A stretch of DNA of 64,000 nucleotides from Chitinophaga sp. YR573 (GTDB taxonomy: Bacteria; Bacteroidota; Bacteroidia; Chitinophagales; Chitinophagaceae). Of the stretch, positions 8,304 to 16,882 are shown piece after piece. Within the stretch, counting starts at the first letter, position 1; every line of letters begins with the position of its first letter. The stretch is taken from NCBI RefSeq assembly GCF_900110995.1, contig NZ_FOJF01000002.1:930001-994000 (forward strand), given 5' to 3'. Position numbers and translations under genes: made by a program. The notes beneath the pieces were generated by a model that had not been told where the DNA came from, did no database searches, and saw only the letters and a program-made list of their open reading frames with translations.

Positions 8304-8369
8304 CGGGCAACGGCCAAAGCCGGAACCTGTACCTTAATAAGAAATAACAATTTAACGCTCACAATTACA

Positions 8370-9068
8370 ATGACCGAAACAACACATAAAGCCGCTGATG
8401 CTCCTGTAACGAAGGACTTCCAACTGCAAGATTCTGTACATAAGGCGGAAGACTTCTATTACAAGAACAAAAACGTCATCAATATTGCCCTGCTGGTAAT
8501 CGTAGTGGTAATAGGCGGTACGTTTGCCTACAACAAGTTCATAAAAGCTCCTAATGAGAAAAAAGCGCAGGACATGGTTTTCCATGCTCAGCAGTATTTC
8601 GAACAGGATTCTTTTAAACTGGCACTGAATGGTGACGGAAATAATTACGGTTTTATACAGGTACTGGATAAATACAGCAGCACCAAAACTGGTCAGCTGT
8701 CTAAATATTACGCAGGTGTTTGTTATGTAAAACTGGGTGAATTCCAGAAAGGAGCAGATTTACTGACTTCTTTCAGCGGAGGAGACCAGATCGTACAGGC
8801 AATGGCTTACGGTTTAGCAGGTGATGCTTACATGGAACTGGGTAAAACCAGCGATGGTATCGATTATTACAAGAAAGCAGGTCATTACAGTGATAATGAA
8901 CTGACTGCTCCTGTATATTTGTTCCGTGCAGGTATGGCGCTGGAAAAAGCAGGTAAATCAGCAGATGCTGTTGAACTGTACAAAGAAATCCGCACTAAGT
9001 ATCCGCAAACAAACGAAGGCCGCGAAATGGATAAATACCTGGCACGTTTGGGAGAAGTGAGGAATTAA
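8370..9068 (+). CDS. Membrane-anchored tetratricopeptide protein (YfgM-like)
   Basis: From ATG 8370 the product is 232 residues. It has a short charged N-terminus, one transmembrane helix (NVINIALLVIVVVIGGTFAY, about residues 36-55), and a periplasmic part with TPR-like helix pairs such as GQLSKYYAGVCYVKLGEFQK and APVYLFRAGMALEKAGKSAD. This layout resembles YfgM-type proteins that work near the Sec translocon, though no such role can be shown from sequence. The gene precedes ribH by 23 bases and the two probably share a transcript, a neighbourhood common in Bacteroidota. An upstream TTG would extend it by 23 residues but lies on the promoter. Confidence 0.82.
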   Translation: MTETTHKAADAPVTKDFQLQDSVHKAEDFYYKNKNVINIALLVIVVVIGGTFAYNKFIKAPNEKKAQDMVFHAQQYFEQDSFKLALNGDGNNYGFIQVLDKYSSTKTGQLSKYYAGVCYVKLGEFQKGADLLTSFSGGDQIVQAMAYGLAGDAYMELGKTSDGIDYYKKAGHYSDNELTAPVYLFRAGMALEKAGKSADAVELYKEIRTKYPQTNEGREMDKYLARLGEVRN

Positions 9069-9091
9069 GGATGATTGATCATAGCTGAATC

Positions 9092-9583
9092 ATGTCAATA
9101 CATAATCAAAGTTTATTGAACGATACTGGCATTCTCAATATAGAGGATGCCAGTATTGTTATAGTGTATACCGAATGGAATGATACCGTTATTAATGAGC
9201 TGGTAGCCGGTTGTGAAAGATCGCTTGCCCAGTATAACGTATCTAAAGTGACCAAAATAAAGGTACCGGGTGCTTTCGAGTTACCTTTTGCCTGCAAACA
9301 ATATTGGGAACGTACACAGAATACAGGCAAACAGCCAGGCGCTATTATAGCTTTCGGATGCGTGATCCGCGGAGATACTCCGCATTTTGATTACGTATGC
9401 CAGGGCGTAACGCAGGGCATTATGCAACTGAATGTAGATTTGCCGGTACCTACCATCTTCGGTTTACTGACAGTAGAGAATATGCAACAGGCCGAAGAAA
9501 GGATTGGTGGGGTCCACGGCCACAAAGGGGAAGAAGCCGCAATTACGGCGCTCAAAATGATTAGTATGCTGCGTGCATTATAA
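9092..9583 (+). CDS. ribH: 6,7-dimethyl-8-ribityllumazine synthase
   Basis: The 163-residue protein matches lumazine synthase throughout: VYTEWNDTVINELV with the substrate-binding Trp, VPGAFELPFACK, the AFGCVIRGDTPHFDYVCQ block with the catalytic His, and PTIFGLLTVENMQQAEERIGG. It joins 3,4-dihydroxybutanone phosphate with the ribitylamino-uracil precursor in riboflavin synthesis. It follows the TPR gene in one transcript. The N-terminal ~18 residues are variable in the family and here are encoded by a strong hairpin at 9121-9158. Confidence 0.97.
   Translation: MSIHNQSLLNDTGILNIEDASIVIVYTEWNDTVINELVAGCERSLAQYNVSKVTKIKVPGAFELPFACKQYWERTQNTGKQPGAIIAFGCVIRGDTPHFDYVCQGVTQGIMQLNVDLPVPTIFGLLTVENMQQAEERIGGVHGHKGEEAAITALKMISMLRAL
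9121..9158 (+). promoter_or_regulatory. 16-bp hairpin inside the 5' coding region of ribH
   Basis: Bases 9121-9136 pair with 9143-9158 along all 16 positions (14 Watson-Crick, two G-U), leaving a six-base AATATA loop. The stem starts 29 bases after the ribH start codon. It could slow translation or be a chance palindrome in a variable N-terminus; no known riboswitch form was recognised. Confidence 0.4.
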
Positions 9584-9646
9584 GTCGCAGCGGAATGTAG
9601 CATACTTCTTGCACAGGTTGCAGCAATCTAATTAAAGACTAACTCA

Positions 9647-10366
9647 ATGAACGTACAGCTTTTTATTCCTTGTTTTGTAGATCAGCTGTTCCCTGAAACG
9701 GGCTTCAATATGGTGAAGGTGCTGGAGAAACTGGGGTGTAATGTTAGTTATAACACCAACCAGACCTGTTGCGGACAACCCGCTTTTAATGCAGGGTATT
9801 GGGACGAGTCGCGTGCAGTGGCTACCAAGTTTGTAAAAGACTTTCATACGTTCGATTATATAGTGGCTCCCAGCGGGTCCTGTACTGGTTTTGTACGGAA
9901 TTACTACGGTAAGTTATTCGACAATTCTGCGGTACATAACGAGGTGAAGCTCCTGCGTAAGAACCTCTACGAATTCACAGAGTTTTTAACGGATGTGTTG
10001 CATGTATCTGATATCGGTGCCTCCCTTAATGGCATAGCTACCTATCATGATGCCTGTGGCGCTTTGCGTGAATGCAATATCAAGGAAGGGCCCCGTCAGT
10101 TGTTATCTAAAGTGAAGGGCCTGGAACTGCAGGAGATGAACGATTGTGAGGTGTGTTGCGGCTTTGGCGGTACCTTTGCCGTTAAGTATGAACCCATCTC
10201 TATTGGTATGGGAGAGCAGAAGGTGGATAATGCAGTGGCCAGCGGTGCTGATTATCTCATCTCTACAGATCTTTCCTGCCTGATGCACCTGGATGGCTAT
10301 ATCCGTAAGCACAATCTGAATATTAAAACAATGCATATCGCAGATGTACTGGCCAGCGGCTGGTAA
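9647..10366 (+). CDS. (Fe-S)-binding cysteine-rich protein, LutA/YkgE type
   Basis: The 239-residue protein carries two CCG domains: TCCGQPAFNAGYW with C41/C42, and CEVCCGFGG with C167, C170 and C171. This is the pattern of LutA, the YkgE-type subunit of the three-part lactate oxidation enzyme, which binds an iron-sulfur cluster and transfers electrons. The full length fits LutA. Partners lutB and lutC are not in the window, so lactate use is inferred from family only. It lies 63 bases after ribH and 24 bases before the EVE gene on the same strand. Confidence 0.88.
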   Translation: MNVQLFIPCFVDQLFPETGFNMVKVLEKLGCNVSYNTNQTCCGQPAFNAGYWDESRAVATKFVKDFHTFDYIVAPSGSCTGFVRNYYGKLFDNSAVHNEVKLLRKNLYEFTEFLTDVLHVSDIGASLNGIATYHDACGALRECNIKEGPRQLLSKVKGLELQEMNDCEVCCGFGGTFAVKYEPISIGMGEQKVDNAVASGADYLISTDLSCLMHLDGYIRKHNLNIKTMHIADVLASGW

Positions 10367-10390
10367 CATCTCTTTAAAAATTATTGGACA

Positions 10391-10801
10391 ATGAACTACT
10401 GGCTTGTTAAATCAGAACCTTTTAAATATTCCTGGGACCAATTTGTAAAAGATGGCAAGACTTTCTGGGATGGTGTGCGCAATTACCAGGCACGCAACAA
10501 CCTGAGAGAAATGGCCAAAGGTGACCAGGTACTGTTTTATCACAGTAATGAGGGGATGGAAATAGTAGGGATTGCCAAAGTAGCGAAAGCACATTATCAG
10601 GACCCTACAACACCAGATCCTAACTGGGTAGTGGTGGACCTTCAGCCGGTGAAACCCTTGAAAGTGCCTGTTACACTGGCGCAGATGAAAGCGGAAAAAC
10701 GTTTGGCTAATCTTTCTCTTATACGCCAGGGACGTTTATCCGTTTGTGCTATTACGCCTGAAGAATATCAGACGATATTAGAGATGGGAGGTATGAAATA
10801 A
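10391..10801 (+). CDS. EVE domain protein
   Basis: The 136-residue product is a complete single EVE domain: MNYWLVKSEP at the start, the FWDGVRNYQARNNLREMAKGDQVLFYHSN core, and VVDLQPVKPL near the middle. EVE is a PUA-like fold related to YTH that binds modified bases in DNA or RNA. The cellular role of the stand-alone form is not settled. It follows the LutA-like gene closely and its stop codon directly abuts the 3' end of the convergent PAP2 gene. Confidence 0.92.
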   Translation: MNYWLVKSEPFKYSWDQFVKDGKTFWDGVRNYQARNNLREMAKGDQVLFYHSNEGMEIVGIAKVAKAHYQDPTTPDPNWVVVDLQPVKPLKVPVTLAQMKAEKRLANLSLIRQGRLSVCAITPEEYQTILEMGGMK

Positions 10802-11635
10802 TTACATTGCTGCGGCCATTGCTTTCAGCGCTTTTTTATGTTCCTGATCTCTGTGATGACGGAACACGCTTTTAGTCACAAAATACCCCAGGGAAGCACC
10901 TACCCATACATCACTGCTCCAGTGTCTGTTCTGGTATAAACGGGTAACGCCTGTCATTCCTGCTATGCTATAAGCCACCCATGGCACCCAGGGATGGTCT
11001 TTTCCATATAATTCAGCCAGAGAAGTAGCCACTGTAGTTACAGTGAGCATATGTCCGGAAGGGAAGGAGGTGTGTGTTTTATTCATTGAAAAAGCAGGAT
11101 CGAAACTAAAGGGATCATTGCCATAAGTAGGCCGTCCGCGGCGAATTACAGATTTAGCTGTTACATAGATGAGGGTAGAGATCAGTACGGATTTGGCTGT
11201 CATCAGTGACGCACTTTCCAGTTTTCTGTCGTGTGCAATAACCCCCACCAGGTACATACCACCTATCAGGTATGGTGAATAGGCGTTACCGAAGGGTTCT
11301 ATCTGGTTGGTAACGCTGGTCCAGAAATTCCCTGAGTTATGTATAAATACCTGTTTAATGCTGTAATCAGAAGCGGCTAACAAGCCGGCTCCACCTACCA
11401 CTATTCCCAGTCGTGTAAAATCTTTACCATGCCAGTGAGCAGGGCGGGATACTTCATATTTCAGGTCGCTCCATAAACTATGCAGATAAGTGCCGTTAAT
11501 CCGGTACAGGATCACGGAATCTGATGCCCGTATTTTTGGTATACTGTCGGCGGCGTATAGGCGTGTGGTATCTGACTGCGCATTGGCATGTAACTGTATC
11601 AGTAACAACGCAGCAAGCGTATAAATGATCTTCAA
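10802..11635 (-). CDS. Exported PAP2-family phosphatase
   Basis: A signal peptide (MKIIYTLAALLLIQLHANAQ) precedes a domain with the three PAP2 motifs: KSVIRRGRP, PSGH, and TRLYQNRHWSSDV with the catalytic His and Asp. PAP2 enzymes remove phosphate from lipid phosphates or undecaprenyl pyrophosphate at the outer face of the membrane. The start is TTG at 11633-11635: no ATG occurs in frame between this codon and the hydrophobic signal, and the next Met is past residue 120. The substrate cannot be told. It ends tail to tail with the EVE gene. Confidence 0.9.
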   Translation of the reverse strand: MKIIYTLAALLLIQLHANAQSDTTRLYAADSIPKIRASDSVILYRINGTYLHSLWSDLKYEVSRPAHWHGKDFTRLGIVVGGAGLLAASDYSIKQVFIHNSGNFWTSVTNQIEPFGNAYSPYLIGGMYLVGVIAHDRKLESASLMTAKSVLISTLIYVTAKSVIRRGRPTYGNDPFSFDPAFSMNKTHTSFPSGHMLTVTTVATSLAELYGKDHPWVPWVAYSIAGMTGVTRLYQNRHWSSDVWVGASLGYFVTKSVFRHHRDQEHKKALKAMAAAM

Positions 11636-11716
11636 GAGGCTGTTATTTAATCGCTGTAAAGTTAAGCTAAAAGCTAAAAAACGTATCTTGTACTTATAAA
11701 TTATAATACAAAAAAG

Positions 11717-12406
11717 ATGAAAACAAGGTTGGTAGTGCTGACTGGCGCTGGTATCAGCGCGGAGAGCGGATTAAAAACATTCCGCGACAGTGACGGATTA
11801 TGGGAAGGGCATGATGTGTATAAAGTAGCCTCACCGGATGGCTGGAAGGCAGATCCAAAGCTGGTACTGGACTTTTACAACCTGCGCAGAAAAGATGTGA
11901 TGGCAGCAAAACCGAATGCCGCGCATATTGGACTGGCAGAGTTGCAGGATACATTTGACGTAGAGATTATCACACAGAATATAGATGATCTGCATGAGCG
12001 GGCGGGGTCTAAAAAAGTATTACATCTGCATGGAGAGATCCTGAAGATGCGCAGTGTGCTGGATGAAACGCGTAGTTATGCAATAGAAAAGGATATCGTA
12101 TTGGGTGATGTAGCTGTAGATGGCGGGCAGTTAAGGCCGGACATTGTATGGTTTGGGGAGACGGTACATAAGATTATTGAAGCCGCAGACCTGGTATCAA
12201 CAGCAGATATTTTTGCTGTAATAGGAACTTCGCTGGTAGTGTATCCGGCGGCAGGATTGCTGGATTATGTAAATCCGCAGGTGCCGGTATTTGTGATAGA
12301 CAAAAGGCTGCCGGATGTAACGCCACGTGCGAGCCTTCATCTCATAGAAAAGCCTGCAACTGAAGGTATGATTGACTTCAGGCAGGCGTTGGCAGCATTT
12401 AAATAA
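11717..12406 (+). CDS. Sir2-family NAD-dependent deacylase, cysteine-free, class III type
   Basis: The 229-residue sirtuin has the Rossmann loop TGAGISAESGLKTFR near residues 9-23, TQNIDDLH at 86-93, the catalytic H105 in LHLHGE, and GTSLVVYPAAG. Residues Y54 and R57 form the Tyr-x-x-Arg pair that in SIRT5/CobB-type enzymes holds succinyl or malonyl groups, so desuccinylase activity is likely. The protein contains no cysteine at all, so the usual four-Cys structural zinc site is absent; the zinc-ribbon region is also short (about residues 108-140). It is followed by a hairpin. Confidence 0.93.
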   Translation: MKTRLVVLTGAGISAESGLKTFRDSDGLWEGHDVYKVASPDGWKADPKLVLDFYNLRRKDVMAAKPNAAHIGLAELQDTFDVEIITQNIDDLHERAGSKKVLHLHGEILKMRSVLDETRSYAIEKDIVLGDVAVDGGQLRPDIVWFGETVHKIIEAADLVSTADIFAVIGTSLVVYPAAGLLDYVNPQVPVFVIDKRLPDVTPRASLHLIEKPATEGMIDFRQALAAFK

Positions 12407-12409
12407 GAT

Positions 12410-12441
12410 GACCTAAAGCTCCGTAAAGGAGCTTTGGGGTC
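12410..12441. terminator. Bidirectional hairpin between sirtuin and saccharopine dehydrogenase-like genes
   Basis: GACCTAAAGCTCC pairs with GGAGCTTTGGGGTC with few mismatches. It lies between two convergent genes; the T runs on either side are weak. Confidence 0.5.
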
Positions 12442-12448
12442 AATCCTT

Positions 12449-13774
12449 TTATTCAAAGCTCTCTTCAAAACGGATATTATAATCTTCCAGTTCTTTCAGG
12501 ATTGGATTATAAATGTCTGGTAAGATAGGAATGTGTAAGCCGGTTAAATTGAATTTATCCTGTAACAGCAATTTGGCCATGATACCTAATGGTAATCCTA
12601 CTGTTTTAGCCATGGCGGTACGCATATTATCTTCTCCCTGAGCGATCATGAAGCTGTGCAGTTTGGTAGTCATGCCTCTACGTTCAAACTCGATCTCATG
12701 CATCATCACGATCATATCTTTATCTGCCTGTTCCATACTGAGGCGTGATTCAACGATGTTCTGCAATACACTGGCGTTTGTTTGTTCGCCCAGGTTGATC
12801 TCTTCTCCATTTAGAAGTCCCAGGTATTTCAGCTGGCGGATGATTTTAGATTTAGCACTGATGCCCAGGTGATTGGCAATGTTCTCTTCATTACTCAGTT
12901 GCTTATCAATTTTCATATGCTGACTGGCCCACTTAAAGTAGGTGAGCTCATTTGTCTGTACTTTTTCCTTATCATCTGTTAATCCCAGTTTTACCAAAGT
13001 ACTCCACCCTTCGCAGAAGTCGGGGTAGCGTAAAGTAGCACGCATAAACGTAGGGATTTCTTCCAGTTTATAAGCGCTCATATAACCCAGGGAATCCCGG
13101 TTGGGGTAATAAGCCAGTTTGCCCAGGCTGGGAATATGAATGGTTTTAGTCTGGTCGAACAGGTGCTCGTAAGGGATTTCCTTTACTTTCCCTTTTTCGC
13201 GGTAGGTAGCACCGGAGCTGCCGGCGGTTACCACGTTGCGTGCGTTCCAGGATATTTTATATTGCCATGGGTTGTCATTGCTTTCGGGGGAGATTAATCC
13301 GCCGCAATAAGACCTGAAGGCAGAGATTTGTCCGCCTTTCTTTTCGATAGAGTGGATGAGTTTCATGGCACTCATGTGATCTATACCGGGGTCCAGACCC
13401 ATTTCATACATGAATAGCAGACCGGCTTTTTCGATTTCCTTTTCCAGCTTTTGCACCTCCGGATCGATGTAGGAGGCGGTGAGCAGATTTTTGCCGAACT
13501 GCAGGCAGTCTTTTGCTACAAAAATGTGCAACGTGGGGGGCAACAGGGAAATGACCAGATCCGTTTCCTGTACCAGTTTTTGTCTTGCAGCCTGGTCCTT
13601 GATATCGATGGCTGCAGGTGTAACATAGTATGATTTACCGGTTTTAGATTTGATCAGCATGAGATCATGATCCGCAACAGTCACATGCCATTTCTGCCGG
13701 GGAGCATTCACCAGCAGATAATCTATGAGGCAAGTGGCCGATTTTCCGGCACCAAACAATAGAATGTGCTTCAT
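12449..13774 (-). CDS. Saccharopine dehydrogenase-like oxidoreductase
   Basis: The 441-residue protein starts with a Rossmann loop (MKHILLFGAGKSATCLIDYL) and continues with the saccharopine dehydrogenase NADP-binding fold (VISLLPPTLH, MYEMGLDPGIDHMSA) and the C-terminal substrate domain (SYCGGLISPESNDNPWQYKISW). It resembles LYS9-type saccharopine reductases, which act between saccharopine and aminoadipate semialdehyde. In Bacteroidota this family is usually linked to lysine breakdown, but other substrates are possible. No partner lysine-ketoglutarate reductase is in the window. It is convergent with the sirtuin gene and divergent from gyrA across 389 bases. Confidence 0.88.
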   Translation of the reverse strand: MKHILLFGAGKSATCLIDYLLVNAPRQKWHVTVADHDLMLIKSKTGKSYYVTPAAIDIKDQAARQKLVQETDLVISLLPPTLHIFVAKDCLQFGKNLLTASYIDPEVQKLEKEIEKAGLLFMYEMGLDPGIDHMSAMKLIHSIEKKGGQISAFRSYCGGLISPESNDNPWQYKISWNARNVVTAGSSGATYREKGKVKEIPYEHLFDQTKTIHIPSLGKLAYYPNRDSLGYMSAYKLEEIPTFMRATLRYPDFCEGWSTLVKLGLTDDKEKVQTNELTYFKWASQHMKIDKQLSNEENIANHLGISAKSKIIRQLKYLGLLNGEEINLGEQTNASVLQNIVESRLSMEQADKDMIVMMHEIEFERRGMTTKLHSFMIAQGEDNMRTAMAKTVGLPLGIMAKLLLQDKFNLTGLHIPILPDIYNPILKELEDYNIRFEESFE

Positions 13775-14163
13775 AATACTTTGTTCATCTTTAGTTTAGT
13801 ATAGTTTCGGAACAGGGATTTAACATCGGTCAAGTAACTAATGTTCGAAATTTCAGGGAAATTTCAAGTTTTGACTACGACACTTTGATTCTCACGGGGT
13901 TAGAAACAAAATGTTTGCCAATATTTTATTTTCGCAATATTTCTGTTTTTTAAGATATAAAGTAATTCTTAAAGGAGTTCATGCAAATTAATGATAAATC
14001 TTGCTATCTGCATATTTTGTTACTATTGCATATGGTATTTGTATTATATGACAATTCCTTTTTTATTCACATTTTATGTCAAGCAGGCCGGAATACGGCT
14101 TGAAATGGGTATATTTGCGCTTATTTGTTTTTTCAGCAAAATTAATTGTAAACCAACATTATA
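13775..14163. other. 389-base A/T-rich divergent promoter region before gyrA
   Basis: No gene was found here. It holds two copies of GAAATTTCA (13847-13855 and 13858-13866) spaced by one helical turn, and the gyrA -7 element at 14110-14117. The rest is A/T-rich without clear structure. Confidence 0.6.
14110..14117 (+). promoter_or_regulatory. -7 element of the gyrA promoter
   Basis: TATATTTG followed by CGC, as at pdhA and the TPR-ribH operon, 47 bases before the gyrA ATG. No good -33 TTTG was seen at the expected spacing. Confidence 0.5.
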
Positions 14164-16773
14164 ATGTCAGAAAATACGGAAAGTCACAACGAAGGCAGAA
14201 TCGTCCAGATCAACATTGAAGAGCAGATGAAAACTGCTTATATAGACTACTCAATGTCTGTAATCGTTGGAAGGGCACTACCAGATGTACGGGATGGTTT
14301 GAAACCTGTACACCGCCGGGTGTTGTTTGGGATGAGTGAGTTGGGCAACAACAGTAATAAAGCATACAAGAAATCAGCGCGTATCGTTGGTGAGGTAATG
14401 GGTAAGTTCCACCCTCACGGTGATGCTTCTATCTACGATACGATTGTGCGTCTGGCACAGCCGTGGACCATGCGTTACATCCTGGTTGACGGTCAGGGTA
14501 ACTTCGGTTCTGTGGATGGTGACTCTCCGGCTGCGATGCGTTATACAGAGATACGTTTACAGCGTATTGCTGAAGCAATGCTGGAAGATATTGACAAAGA
14601 AACAGTGGATTTTACCCTGAACTTTGACGATACCTTACAGGAACCAACCGTATTACCTACAAGGATCCCTAACCTTTTGGTGAATGGAGCTTCCGGTATC
14701 GCGGTAGGTATGGCTACCAACATTATGCCTCACAACCTCAGTGAGGTGGTAGATGGTGCCATTGCATACATTGAGAACAAGGATATCACTATAGAAGAAC
14801 TGATCAAACATGTGAAGGCACCGGATTTCCCTACCGGTGGTATCATCTATGGTTATGACGGTGTAAAACAAGGTTTTGAAACCGGTCGTGGCAGGGTAGT
14901 AGTGCGTGGTAAGGTGAATGTGGAAACTACGAAAGCCGGTCGTGAGCGTCTGGTAATCTATGAGTTACCATACCAGATCAACAAGGCGGTGCTGCATCAG
15001 AAAATAGCTCAGCTGGCAGATGATAAGATCATTGAAGGTATTGCAGAAGCACGTGATGAAAGTGACCGTGAAGGTATGCGCCTGGTTATTGATCTGAAAA
15101 GAGAAGCTATCGCAAACGTAGTCATTAACCAGTTATATAAATATTCAGAGTTACAGACTTCTTACGGTATCAATAACGTAGCCCTTGTAAAAGGACGTCC
15201 GCGTGTACTGAACCTGAAAGACCTGTTATCTGAATTCGTAGAGTTCCGTCATGAAGTAGTGATCCGCAGAACGCGTTTCGATCTGCGTAAGGCAGAAGAA
15301 AAGGCGCATATCTTACAGGGTTACCTGATTGCACTGGATCATCTGGACCAGGTGATTGCACTGATCCGTGCTTCCCGTACACCGGATGAAGCGAAGGAAG
15401 GTTTAATGACCCAGTTCGAACTGAGTGAGATCCAGTCTAAAGCCATCCTGGAGTTGCGTCTGCAACGTTTAACAGGTATGGAGCGTGATAAGATCAAGGA
15501 AGAATATGACGAGATCATGAAGCTGATAGGTTACCTGAAAGATGTATTGTCCGACGAAACACTGCGTTTCAAAATCATCCGCGATGAGCTGGAAGATGTG
15601 AAGAAACGTTTTGGTGATGAGCGCAGAACTGAGATCCAGTACCTGGCCAGTGAAATGCGTATGGAAGATATCATTGCAGAAGAAGACGTGGTAATTACCA
15701 TCTCTCACCTGGGTTATATCAAACGTACCTCTGCTTATGATTACCGTCAGCAGAAACGCGGTGGCCGCGGTGCTGTAGGTGGTAAAACACGCGACGAAGA
15801 TTACATAGAACATCTGTTCGTAGCATCTACTCACCATACAATGTTGTTCTTTACAGAGAAAGGACGTTGTTTCTGGTTAAAGGTGTATGAAATACCTGAG
15901 GGCGAGAAGAGTGGTAAGGGCAGAGCTATCCAGAATCTGATCAACCTGCCTACTGATGATAAGATCAGGGCAATTATCGATATCAAGGATCTGAACGATA
16001 AAGATTTCATCAACAGCCATTACATCATCCTTTGTACAAGTAATGGTACTATCAAAAAGACTTTACTGGAAGAATTCTCCCGTCCGCGTCAGAACGGTGT
16101 GAATGCTATCACTATCAATGAAGGCGACCAGTTACTGGAAGCTAAACTGACCAATGGTAACAGCCAGATCATGATGGCTATTAAGAGTGGTCGTGCGATC
16201 CGCTTCCCTGAAAGTACCGTTCGTGATACAGGCCGTGGTGCGATAGGTGTAAGAGGTATCGAAGTGGACAATGATAAGGATGAAGTAGTTGGTATGATTT
16301 GTGTAAATAAGGAGGACACCGAAAGAACCGTGCTGGTGGTGTCTGAGAAGGGATTTGGTAAACGTACTGATATAGAAGACTATAGGATTACAAACCGCGG
16401 TGGTAAGGGGGTTAAAACGATCAATGTTACAGAGAAAACCGGTAATCTGATTGCCGTGATGGACGTAACAGAGAAAGATGACCTGATGATCACCTGTAAA
16501 TCCGGTATTACTATCCGTATGGCGGTAAAAGATATCCGCGAAGCGGGCAGGGCCACACAGGGGGTACGTTTAATAAGACTGGACGAGAGCGATGAAATTG
16601 CTGCTGTAGCACGTCTGGACGAACAGGAAGAGCCGGAAGCTGCATTGGCAGAAGGCGAAGAAGGGATTGTAGTTGCTGAACCTTTAGCTGAAGGGGAAGA
16701 AGCTTTGGAAGAAGACGAAACAGAAGAAGCAGGTGAAGATGATGCCGCAACAGAAGAAGAACCTGCAGAATAA
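14164..16773 (+). CDS. gyrA: DNA gyrase subunit A
   Basis: The 869-residue protein has the breakage-reunion domain with catalytic Y127 (in AMRYTEIRLQ) and the C-terminal beta-pinwheel with the GyrA box QKRGGRG starting near residue 530. With GyrB it introduces negative supercoils using ATP. In the quinolone-binding region HPHGDASIYD the residue equivalent to E. coli Ser83 is Ala88, as in Mycobacterium tuberculosis, while the Asp87 equivalent (D92) is kept. The last ~50 residues form a very acidic tail rich in Glu, Asp and Ala. The gene stands alone with its own promoter. Confidence 0.98.
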   Translation: MSENTESHNEGRIVQINIEEQMKTAYIDYSMSVIVGRALPDVRDGLKPVHRRVLFGMSELGNNSNKAYKKSARIVGEVMGKFHPHGDASIYDTIVRLAQPWTMRYILVDGQGNFGSVDGDSPAAMRYTEIRLQRIAEAMLEDIDKETVDFTLNFDDTLQEPTVLPTRIPNLLVNGASGIAVGMATNIMPHNLSEVVDGAIAYIENKDITIEELIKHVKAPDFPTGGIIYGYDGVKQGFETGRGRVVVRGKVNVETTKAGRERLVIYELPYQINKAVLHQKIAQLADDKIIEGIAEARDESDREGMRLVIDLKREAIANVVINQLYKYSELQTSYGINNVALVKGRPRVLNLKDLLSEFVEFRHEVVIRRTRFDLRKAEEKAHILQGYLIALDHLDQVIALIRASRTPDEAKEGLMTQFELSEIQSKAILELRLQRLTGMERDKIKEEYDEIMKLIGYLKDVLSDETLRFKIIRDELEDVKKRFGDERRTEIQYLASEMRMEDIIAEEDVVITISHLGYIKRTSAYDYRQQKRGGRGAVGGKTRDEDYIEHLFVASTHHTMLFFTEKGRCFWLKVYEIPEGEKSGKGRAIQNLINLPTDDKIRAIIDIKDLNDKDFINSHYIILCTSNGTIKKTLLEEFSRPRQNGVNAITINEGDQLLEAKLTNGNSQIMMAIKSGRAIRFPESTVRDTGRGAIGVRGIEVDNDKDEVVGMICVNKEDTERTVLVVSEKGFGKRTDIEDYRITNRGGKGVKTINVTEKTGNLIAVMDVTEKDDLMITCKSGITIRMAVKDIREAGRATQGVRLIRLDESDEIAAVARLDEQEEPEAALAEGEEGIVVAEPLAEGEEALEEDETEEAGEDDAATEEEPAE

Positions 16774-16882
16774 ATAATACATGTCAACTAATGGTTAACC
16801 GCTGGTTAATTGTATTTATTATATCTGTAGTAAACACGGAAACATCTAACATCAAACGTATAGCAAACAAAAAATTGAGCTC

